From contig DJFR01000151.1 of assembly GCA_002432545.1 (NCBI GenBank), positions 1 to 28,349 of the forward strand: a DNA stretch of 28,349 bases, in the 5' to 3' direction. Each line of letters starts with the position of its first letter. The stretch's first letter is position 1. This document shows, in pieces, positions 23,315-28,349 of this stretch. The stretch comes from Flammeovirgaceae bacterium UBA5867. GTDB lineage: Bacteria; Bacteroidota; Bacteroidia; Cytophagales; Cyclobacteriaceae. Position numbers and translations under genes: made by a program. The notes beneath the pieces are model-generated. The model made no database searches and was not told where the DNA came from. It was given only the letters and a program-made list of their open reading frames with translations.

Positions 23315-24178
23315 ATGCCAAAGATCTCAGAAACTGATTTGATCCTGAATAAAGATGGTAGTGTTTACCATCTTAACTTATTACCCAAGCATCTTTCCGA
23401 TATAATAATTACGGTGGGCGACCCGGGCCGTGTATACCGGGTAAGCGAACACTTCGATGATATAGAGTTTGAAATGAACAAGCGTGAATTCATCACGCAC
23501 GTTGGTACCTATAAAGACAAGCGCATTACCGTTATCAGTACAGGTATGGGTACTGATAACATCGAGATTCTGTTAACGGAGCTTGATGCACTGGTTAACA
23601 TCGATCTGAAAACAAGAGAAGTAAAAAGCAAGAAGAAGAAACTCAAGATCATTCGTATCGGAACTTCCGGTGCATTGCAAGATGATGTGCCGCTCGATTC
23701 TCACCTTGTAACGGACTATGCCGTTGGTCTCGATAACCTGATGACATTCTATAATCTTGAGATGAATGCGTTCGAACAGGAGATCGCTCAGGACATCCTG
23801 CAAAAAACAAAGTTACCGACACAGCCCTACGTTATTCAGGGATCTGAAACTTTGCGGGAACAGTTTGGTGAAGGGATGATCGTTGGTAATACGGTAACAA
23901 CGCCCGGCTTCTATGCTCCACAAGGCCGTACATTACGCGCACCCATAAAGTATAAAACGCTGCTGGAAGATCTCAATTACTATCACAACAAGAGCAGTGA
24001 TTTCTGGCTGACTAATTTTGAAATGGAAACGGCAGGTTATTATGCAATGGCCCGTCTGCTGGGACACGAAGCGTTAAGTGTGAACGCCATTATAGCCAAC
24101 CGCGTAAAAAATAAATTTTCGAAAGATCCGAACAAGGTAATTGACGCCCTGATTAAACGCGTACTCGACCGGATTTAG
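23315..24178 (+). CDS. Nucleoside phosphorylase, uridine phosphorylase-like
   Basis: The 287-residue product belongs to the PNP/UDP family, which cleaves nucleosides with phosphate to base and ribose-1-phosphate. Motifs: VGDPGRVYRVSEHFD (phosphate-binding GDPxR), ISTGMGTDNIEILLTEL, IRIGTSGALQ, and the nucleoside-binding TNFEMETAGYYAMARLLGHEALSVNAIIANR, which corresponds to the MEMES/A region. The overall pattern is closest to uridine phosphorylases, suggesting pyrimidine salvage, but purine specificity cannot be excluded. A lysine-rich insertion (TREVKSKKKKLK, about residues 100-112) makes it longer than the 253-residue E. coli enzyme. A weak TAACTTTT box lies at 23283-23290. The gene ends before a large inverted repeat. 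Confidence 0.88.
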   Translation: MPKISETDLILNKDGSVYHLNLLPKHLSDIIITVGDPGRVYRVSEHFDDIEFEMNKREFITHVGTYKDKRITVISTGMGTDNIEILLTELDALVNIDLKTREVKSKKKKLKIIRIGTSGALQDDVPLDSHLVTDYAVGLDNLMTFYNLEMNAFEQEIAQDILQKTKLPTQPYVIQGSETLREQFGEGMIVGNTVTTPGFYAPQGRTLRAPIKYKTLLEDLNYYHNKSSDFWLTNFEMETAGYYAMARLLGHEALSVNAIIANRVKNKFSKDPNKVIDALIKRVLDRI

Positions 24179-24274
24179 AATTCCGCGAAAGTAAATATAT
24201 ACCCGCCACATTTGTAGTATACATGTGGTAATGATTCTCTACAATCACTCCGGAAGCCGATAGCCGGTAATCAC

Positions 24275-24341
24275 TTATTTGTTAATCGTAAAAAGAAATC
24301 GCCTCTAACCCAGTGCTGCTTCCCCTACGATTAACAAATAA
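24275..24341. repeat. Long inverted repeat between convergent genes
   Basis: TTATTTGTTAATCGTA (24275-24290) is exactly inverted at 24326-24341, with 35 bases between the arms. Similarity continues imperfectly outside the arms (CCGGTAATCAC on the left, ACCGATAACGG on the right). It lies between the stop of the phosphorylase gene (24178) and the stop of the small minus-strand gene (24358), so a bidirectional terminator is the simple reading, although the 35-base loop is large for that. A weaker CCACAT/ATGTGG pair lies at 24206-24228. Confidence 0.8.
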
Positions 24342-24357
24342 CCGATAACGGATAGAA

Positions 24358-24609
24358 TTACATAAAAGCGGTGCTGTCCATACGCATAATCTGTCTGCCT
24401 GAAGTCAATGGATCATCATTGTAGAAGCCCGACAGGATACGGTGTGCGATCTGTTCAATGATCAGCTCATCGTCTGTTTTCCCTTCTTTTCCTCTCCAGA
24501 AGATCCGATCCGGGTGGCGTTTCATATCTTCTACATAGTACTTGGCACGGGTATATTGTTCATCCGTGAAGGTAATTGTAAAGCAGGTTCTTACTTTATG
24601 TGTTTCCAT
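24358..24609 (-). CDS. Conserved-looking small hypothetical protein
   Basis: The 83-residue product (METHKVRTCFTITFTDEQYTRA...) is soluble, highly charged and has a believable composition, with a strand (TCFTITFTDEQ) and helices (YTRAKYYVEDMKRH, DDELIIEQIAHRILSGFYND). I do not recognise the family. It is the only frame here that looks coding and it ends at a large inverted repeat. Its 5' side holds a G+C-rich hairpin at 24691-24718. It is divergent from the M16 peptidase gene. Confidence 0.6.
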   Translation of the reverse strand: METHKVRTCFTITFTDEQYTRAKYYVEDMKRHPDRIFWRGKEGKTDDELIIEQIAHRILSGFYNDDPLTSGRQIMRMDSTAFM

Positions 24610-24690
24610 AATGATGTGCAGACGGCAATCGATATGCCAGTTAAATTCTTGTGAATTTTAAAGAAAAGACCGTTGGTAAACACGGCCGCG

Positions 24691-24718
24691 CCCGCAGACG
24701 AGCGAATTTGTCCGCAGG
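24691..24718 (-). repeat. G+C-rich imperfect palindrome
   Basis: On the minus strand CCTGCGGACAA pairs with TCGTCTGCGGG (two G-U pairs, one A-C mismatch) around a 6-base AATTCGC-type loop. As the wobble pairs form only in minus-strand RNA, it may be a structure in the leader of the small hypothetical gene. Its composition is clearly more G+C-rich than its surroundings. Confidence 0.45.
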
Positions 24719-24850
24719 TGGGACGACCTCGGTGGCAAGTAAAAATGGCATGAAGCGGCAGATGTTCAAAATGGAATGCAGTCTGAAAATGGGCGCATAG
24801 CACTTCTGAAAGACCTTCCTGTAAAAATTCCGACATGTTGGCACATCCGG

Positions 24851-24904
24851 AGATTTCGCAGTGAAATTTGCGTTATAATCACAGAAATCAGTGAAATCAT
24901 CAGG
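24851..24904. repeat. Degenerate AAATCA-type word cluster
   Basis: Related words of about 9-12 bases follow one another: GATTTCGCAGTG, AAATTTGCGTTAT, AATCACAG, AAATCAGTG, AAATCATCAGG. This is a third short-word repeat type in the window, directly upstream of the M16 peptidase gene. Confidence 0.55.
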
Positions 24905-24924
24905 ACAAACCCTGATGTAAAACT

Positions 24925-24932
24925 TAACTTCG
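24925..24932 (+). promoter_or_regulatory. Possible -7 box TAACTTCG of the M16 gene
   Basis: TAACTTCG differs at one position from TAnnTTTG and ends 12 bases before the ATG at 24945. It follows a 7-bp hairpin (24898-24917). Confidence 0.35.
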
Positions 24933-24944
24933 CAGACAAGAATT

Positions 24945-26201
24945 ATGAGAGATTGTACAATTTTTACCCTGACGAATGGCTTGAGGGTGGTGCATCAGCG
25001 GATTACGACTTCCGCGATTGTGCACTGTGGATTGGTGTTGGATATTGGTAGCAGAGACGAAACAATCTTGAACCAGGGCATTGCTCACTTCTGGGAACAC
25101 ATGGCATTTAAAGGCACCCGGAAACGAAAGACACTCGATATTATAAACAGCCTCGACTCCGTTGGCGGTGAACTGAATGCCTATACGGATAAAGAGAAGA
25201 TAGCCTTCTATGCTTCGGTGCGTAAAGAATATTTTGAACGCGCAGTAGATCTGTTGAGCGACATCACGTTTCATTCGGTGTTTCCTGAGAAAGAGCTGGA
25301 GAAGGAACGCGGTGTTATACTTGAAGAGATGGCGATGTACCTGGATAGTCCGGATGAATCATTGCAGGATGAATTTGAATCGGTGGTATATAAAAATCAC
25401 CCGATGGGCATGAACATCCTGGGACGCGCTGAGACCATCAATGCTTTTCAGAAAAAAGATTTCGTCTCCTTTTTTAAAGGACATATCAATGCTAAAAAAG
25501 TAGTGTTCTCCTGTGTGGGAGATATATCGCTGGAGGAAGTAGAACGCCTGGCTAAGAAATACCTGGAGAATTTTAAAACACATCAGCTCAACGGCAGACG
25601 TAAGAAGTTTGCTTCGTACAAGCCTGCATATCGGGTGCTGGAGCGAACCGTTAAGCAAGCTAAGTGTGCTATAGGAGGTGAAGCATATCCGGTTCATAAT
25701 GGTAATCGCGTGCCCCTATATCTGTTGGTGAATATACTCGGTGGACCAGGTATGAACTCGCGGTTGAATCTTTCTCTTCGCGAAAAATACGGACTGGTAT
25801 ATTCTGTTGATGCGCACTATATACCGTACTCAGATACCGGTATGTTTGCTGTATTCTTCGGAACAGAGCCTAAGCAACTGGACAAATGTATCAACCTGGT
25901 AAAAAAAGAATTGCTGAAGTTCTGCGATAAACCTTTGTCGCGACCACAGCTGGCAGCTGCGAAAGAACAGATCAAAGGACAACTCGCAATGTCGGAAGAG
26001 AACAACCTTAGTTTGATGTTGATGATGGCCAGAAGCGTGTTGCTATATAATCGCGTGCCCCGGCTTGAAGAAATATTCCAGACGATAGACAACACCGATG
26101 CCCAGAAACTTCAGGATGTAGCCCAGGATATATTTGACGAACGAAAGCTCAGCTTGCTGACGATGGTGCCGGAGAACGGCAAAGCAAAGGAATCGTATTA
26201 A
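24945..26201 (+). CDS. M16 family zinc metallopeptidase
   Basis: The 418-residue product has the inverted zinc motif HxxEH: His48, Glu51, His52 in GIAHFWEHMAFKGT, with the distal glutamate in ERGVILEEMAMYLDSP (Glu127/Glu128). It is a single-chain, processing-peptidase-like (M16B) size, with the second, inactive M16 domain (about 215-418) containing GGPGMNSRLNLSLREKYGLVYSVDAHY, the R/Y motif used to bind the substrate backbone. No signal peptide is seen, so a cytoplasmic location is likely. Members degrade or process peptides; the substrate is unknown. The TIFTLTNGLRVVHQ start is the usual family N-terminus. A long intergenic repeat region follows its stop. Confidence 0.94.
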   Translation: MRDCTIFTLTNGLRVVHQRITTSAIVHCGLVLDIGSRDETILNQGIAHFWEHMAFKGTRKRKTLDIINSLDSVGGELNAYTDKEKIAFYASVRKEYFERAVDLLSDITFHSVFPEKELEKERGVILEEMAMYLDSPDESLQDEFESVVYKNHPMGMNILGRAETINAFQKKDFVSFFKGHINAKKVVFSCVGDISLEEVERLAKKYLENFKTHQLNGRRKKFASYKPAYRVLERTVKQAKCAIGGEAYPVHNGNRVPLYLLVNILGGPGMNSRLNLSLREKYGLVYSVDAHYIPYSDTGMFAVFFGTEPKQLDKCINLVKKELLKFCDKPLSRPQLAAAKEQIKGQLAMSEENNLSLMLMMARSVLLYNRVPRLEEIFQTIDNTDAQKLQDVAQDIFDERKLSLLTMVPENGKAKESY

Positions 26202-26204
26202 ATA

Positions 26205-26274
26205 AGAAGTTCGGAAGACCGAAAGTCGAAGAGCCGGGAAGTCAGGAAGTCAGGAAGACCGAAAGACGAAGTTA
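26205..26274. repeat. Octamer-word repeat cluster (GGAAGTC-type), left arm
   Basis: Degenerate purine-rich words follow head to tail: GAAGTTC, GGAAGACC, GAAAGTC, GAAGAGCC, GGGAAGTC, AGGAAGTC, AGGAAGACC, GAAAGAC, GAAGTTA. The cluster begins directly after the M16 stop codon. Its part 26238-26274 is nearly the reverse complement of 26363-26401 (34 of 37 positions plus a 2-base gap). Confidence 0.8.
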
Positions 26275-26362
26275 TAGATATAGACGATATAGTACGTCAT
26301 TCCTATATATACTCTTAGCGGGCTTCAATACCCTGCCCGAAAGGCATCAGTCCCGCGACTAT

Positions 26363-26420
26363 TAACTTCCCGACTTCCGGTCTTCCCGACTTCCTGACTT
26401 CTTAGCTTTCCAACTTTTTA
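26363..26420. repeat. Octamer-word repeat cluster (GACTTCC-type), right arm
   Basis: The same words in the opposite orientation: AACTTCCC, GACTTCCG, GTCTTCCC, GACTTCCT, GACTTCTT, AGCTTTCC, AACTTTTT, ACTTTC. With the left arm it encloses an 88-base spacer rich in TATA. All three mismatches are transitions or weak changes, and two of them would be G-U pairs in minus-strand RNA. Confidence 0.8.
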
Positions 26421-26444
26421 CTTTCATAAACCCGTTCGCTGATA

Positions 26445-26452
26445 TACTTTTG
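26445..26452 (+). promoter_or_regulatory. Putative -7 box TACTTTTG
   Basis: TACTTTTG is an exact TAnnTTTG match lying between two word clusters, 120 bases before the methyltransferase ATG. If used, the third word cluster would be in the mRNA leader. No -33 element at the usual spacing is evident. Confidence 0.45.
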
Positions 26453-26489
26453 CAAAACCTCTTACTCTCCTGTATATATATAGAAGCAC

Positions 26490-26556
26490 CAACTTCCGGA
26501 CTTTACACCTAATCAGTCTTCCGGACTTTCGGACTTCTTTAACTTTCGGACTTTCA
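26490..26556. repeat. Third word cluster (GGACTTTC-type) before the methyltransferase gene
   Basis: Words CAACTTCC, GGACTTTA, GTCTTCC, GGACTTTC, GGACTTC, AACTTTC, GGACTTTC occur here in the same orientation as the cluster at 26363. It ends 16 bases before the ATG at 26573. Together with the two clusters before it, the 371-base gap between genes is mostly made of these words plus a TATA-rich spacer. Confidence 0.75.
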
Positions 26557-26572
26557 ACTATACTAACCACGC

Positions 26573-27214
26573 ATGGACCTTATAAACGAATCGATACAAC
26601 ACTACGCAGAGCAACACACTTCTTCCGAGAGCGACTTGCTCAAGAAGATAGATCGCGACACACACGCCAAGGTATTAATGCCGCGTATGTTATCGGGACA
26701 TTTACAAGGCAGAGTGTTGTCGATGATAAGTCACATGATCAGGCCACAACACATATTAGAGATAGGAACGTATACAGGTTACTCAGCCGTTTCTCTGGCA
26801 GAAGGTTTGCAGGAAGGTGGCAAGCTGATTACCATTGATATCAATGAAGAACTGGAAGATCGCGTTCGCGATTACTTTACTGCGTCTTCGTACGGTAACA
26901 AAATAGACTATAAGATCGGGAATGCCGTAGAAGTGATACCGGCTTTGAGTGAGACATTCGACCTGGTTTTTATCGATGCAGACAAAGAGCGCTATAGTGT
27001 TTACTTTGACCTGGTGATTGATAAAGTCCGGAATGGTGGTTTTATACTTGCAGACAATGTACTGTGGAGCGGTAAGGTGCTGGACAAGAAACCGGATAAG
27101 GACACGCGTGCCATTCTGGAGTTCAATAAAAAAATTCAGGATGACCCACGGGTTGAAAATGTACTTCTGCCGATAAGAGATGGTATTATGTTGATGAGAA
27201 AAGTATCTTTGTAA
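26573..27214 (+). CDS. SAM-dependent O-methyltransferase (family 3, catechol/caffeoyl-CoA OMT-like)
   Basis: The 213-residue product has a class I methyltransferase fold of the O-methyltransferase family 3. Motifs: LEIGTYTGYSAVSLAEGL (SAM-binding motif I), LITIDINEE (acidic residue that binds the ribose of SAM), FDLVFIDADKERYSVYFD (metal-binding Asp in the family), FILADNVLWSGKV (metal-binding DN) and PIRDGIMLMRK at the end. Relatives methylate catechol-like hydroxyls with a divalent metal. The physiological substrate is unknown. The N-terminal helix (PRMLSGHLQGRVLSMISHMIRPQHI) is also typical. Its last codons overlap the next gene's -7 box. Confidence 0.93.
   Translation: MDLINESIQHYAEQHTSSESDLLKKIDRDTHAKVLMPRMLSGHLQGRVLSMISHMIRPQHILEIGTYTGYSAVSLAEGLQEGGKLITIDINEELEDRVRDYFTASSYGNKIDYKIGNAVEVIPALSETFDLVFIDADKERYSVYFDLVIDKVRNGGFILADNVLWSGKVLDKKPDKDTRAILEFNKKIQDDPRVENVLLPIRDGIMLMRKVSL
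27204..27211 (+). promoter_or_regulatory. Putative -7 box TATCTTTG of the transglycosylase gene
   Basis: TATCTTTG is an exact TAnnTTTG match placed in the last codons of the methyltransferase gene, 35 bases before the ATG at 27247. No clear -33 TTG at the normal distance. Confidence 0.5.
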
Positions 27215-27246
27215 AACTTTTTAAGTCCCTCTTAAAATAACAATAC

Positions 27247-28349
27247 ATGATGAGATCAATCTTCGCGCTATTTTTTGCGGTCCAGTTTACCGTAGCAGCG
27301 CAGACACCTCAGGTTCCGCACAAGATGCAGTTTGCGGACATGACGCTTACGATCCGCGATGATGCCCGCCGGGAAATCCAGAAAGACGTAGATGCTTTAA
27401 CCGCTTCGCCACGTCATCACAACATCAAGGTCGAACGTGCTAAAACCTACTTCCCCATTATCGAGAAGATCTTCAAGGAAGAAAATGTACCCGATGATTT
27501 CAAATATCTCGTGCTGCAGGAGAGTGCACTTATTTCAGATGCTGTATCGGTATCGAAAGCGGTAGGCTTCTGGCAGTTCAAAGATTTTACAGCACTTGAA
27601 ATGGGACTGCGTGTAGACAAAGAGATTGACGAGCGTATGAACATCGTTTCGTCATCGCGCGCGGCAGCCCGGTATATCAAGAAGAATAATGTATACTTTA
27701 ATAACTGGATCTACGCGCTGCAGGCTTACCAGATGGGAGCAGGCGCTGTGTTACGCAGTGAAAAAGACAGCAAGAGTGGTGAGAAGAATTTGGAGATCAC
27801 CAGTAAAACATATTGGTATGTAAAAAAATACCTCGCACATAAAGTAGCATTCGAAGAAATGGTGAGAGGCGAAGGACAGGTTCGTGTACTGTCTTATCAG
27901 AATCAAAATAGAAAAAAACTGACTGATCTCGCGAAGGAAGTTTCGGTGGATGAGACAGAATTAGTAGCCTATAATAAATGGGTACGTTCCGGTACTATAC
28001 CAGATGACAGAGTATATGCTGTGATCATTCCGGTAAAAGGAAATGGATCGGATATAAAATTACCGGAAGATGCCGTGCTGGCAAAAGCAGGCGATGCCAG
28101 TGCCAAGAAGAATGGCGAGTCAACATTGGCATCTGCTAAAAAAGATAGTCGTAAAAAAATTAATGGTATCACCGCTATACAGGCTCGCGGAGGCGAGAGT
28201 GCATCACAACTGGCTACGCGCGCAGGTGTTGAGCTGTCATCCTTTTTGAAATGGAATGATATATCTATAGCTGAACAAATGCGCGAAGGACAATTTTATT
28301 TACTCGGCAAGAAGCGCGCACGAGGAGCCACTGCATATCATACCGTAAC
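27247..28349 (+). CDS. Lytic murein transglycosylase, MltD-like (3' end beyond window)
   Basis: The frame is open from ATG 27247 to the window edge (367 codons), so the gene is cut off. The product begins with a signal peptide (MMRSIFALFFAVQFTVAAQ). Residues about 60-220 form an SLT/lysozyme-like domain: YFPIIEKIFKEENVPDDFKYLVLQESAL with the likely catalytic Glu92, VGFWQFKDFTALEMGL, DERMNIVSSSRAAARYIKKN, and NWIYALQAYQMGAGAV. This is the family I pattern (ES, GxWQF, AYNxG-like). LysM-like sequence appears downstream (GESASQLATRAGVELSSFLKWND, with another starting YHTV at the edge). MltD-type enzymes cut peptidoglycan between MurNAc and GlcNAc, leaving a 1,6-anhydro end, and bind peptidoglycan through LysM domains. 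The usual AYNxG motif reads AYQMG here. Confidence 0.93.
   Translation, partial: MMRSIFALFFAVQFTVAAQTPQVPHKMQFADMTLTIRDDARREIQKDVDALTASPRHHNIKVERAKTYFPIIEKIFKEENVPDDFKYLVLQESALISDAVSVSKAVGFWQFKDFTALEMGLRVDKEIDERMNIVSSSRAAARYIKKNNVYFNNWIYALQAYQMGAGAVLRSEKDSKSGEKNLEITSKTYWYVKKYLAHKVAFEEMVRGEGQVRVLSYQNQNRKKLTDLAKEVSVDETELVAYNKWVRSGTIPDDRVYAVIIPVKGNGSDIKLPEDAVLAKAGDASAKKNGESTLASAKKDSRKKINGITAIQARGGESASQLATRAGVELSSFLKWNDISIAEQMREGQFYLLGKKRARGATAYHTV

Larger units (their letters stand above)
24610..24944. other. Divergent intergenic region with G+C-rich hairpin and short repeats
   Basis: About 335 bases between the small hypothetical gene (-) and the M16 peptidase gene (+). Overlapping open frames on both strands have poor composition and are not called. 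The region holds a G+C-rich segment (about 24681-24735) with an imperfect hairpin, a cluster of AATCA-type words (24851-24904), a 7-bp hairpin CATCAGG/CCTGATG (24898-24917) and a possible -7 box (24925-24932). Confidence 0.6.

Noticed and set aside
24591..24844. Two overlapping minus-strand open frames of 67 and 81 codons
   Set aside because: They overlap each other, have odd composition and no recognisable domain, and coincide with the G+C-rich hairpin and the start of a better gene; treated as chance frames.
24924..25274. Minus-strand frame of 116 codons opposite the M16 start
   Set aside because: The M16 HxxEH motif and conserved N-terminus on the plus strand explain the region; the opposite frame is a shadow.
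26205..26556. CRISPR-like array
   Set aside because: Words are only 7-9 bases and degenerate, with no uniform spacers and no cas genes nearby.

Overview
The window looks like a chromosomal segment of a Bacteroidota bacterium, most likely a Cytophagales-type organism. The sequence evidence is: repeated TAnnTTTG boxes upstream of genes, which is the -7 element of the Bacteroidota primary sigma factor; a type IX secretion (T9SS) C-terminal sorting domain on a beta-propeller protein; a histidine kinase with a two-component-regulator propeller and Y_Y_Y sensor; a class 2 dihydroorotate dehydrogenase; and several short lipoproteins and PorT-like barrels. Genus placement is inference. No rRNA, tRNA, CRISPR array, phage or insertion sequence was seen.

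Layout. The left part (1-4320) holds the start of a secreted protein (-), pyrD (+), a lipocalin-like lipoprotein (-) whose stop overlaps the pyrD stop, a membrane-anchored TPR protein (+), a perfect 14-bp hairpin, and a compact DUF433/DUF5615 antitoxin-toxin pair (-). From 4383 to 15496 every gene is on the minus strand: an S9 prolyl-oligopeptidase lipoprotein with its own terminator, a SnoaL/NTF2-like protein, a T9SS-exported propeller protein, an outer membrane barrel protein, a second lipocalin-like lipoprotein, and a sensor kinase plus LuxR-type response regulator operon. From 15641 onward almost everything is on the plus strand: ftsK, a LolA-like carrier, pyrF, a DUF2851 gene overlapping a polytopic membrane protein, a PglD/NeuD-like left-handed beta-helix protein, a uridine-phosphorylase-like enzyme, a small hypothetical (-), an M16 peptidase, an O-methyltransferase, and a truncated lytic transglycosylase with LysM sequence.

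Themes. Pyrimidine metabolism appears three times without clustering (pyrD, pyrF and a uridine-phosphorylase-like gene). Cell-envelope functions dominate the rest: FtsK, LolA, lytic transglycosylase, lipoproteins, T9SS cargo and peptidases. Most genes carry their own promoter and stand alone; the clear co-transcribed units are kinase/regulator, antitoxin/toxin and DUF2851/membrane protein.

The most unusual signal is non-coding. Three intergenic regions (19704-19948, 24851-24904, 26205-26556) contain clusters of degenerate short words with periods of about 7, 9-10 and 8 bases. In two of them clusters of opposite orientation flank a TATA-rich spacer, so the transcript or DNA could fold into a long hairpin. 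One cluster runs into pyrF and supplies its last codons. The whole window is also strikingly rich in TATA and TATATA, inside genes as well as between them, where it favours the isoleucine codon ATA after a codon ending in T.
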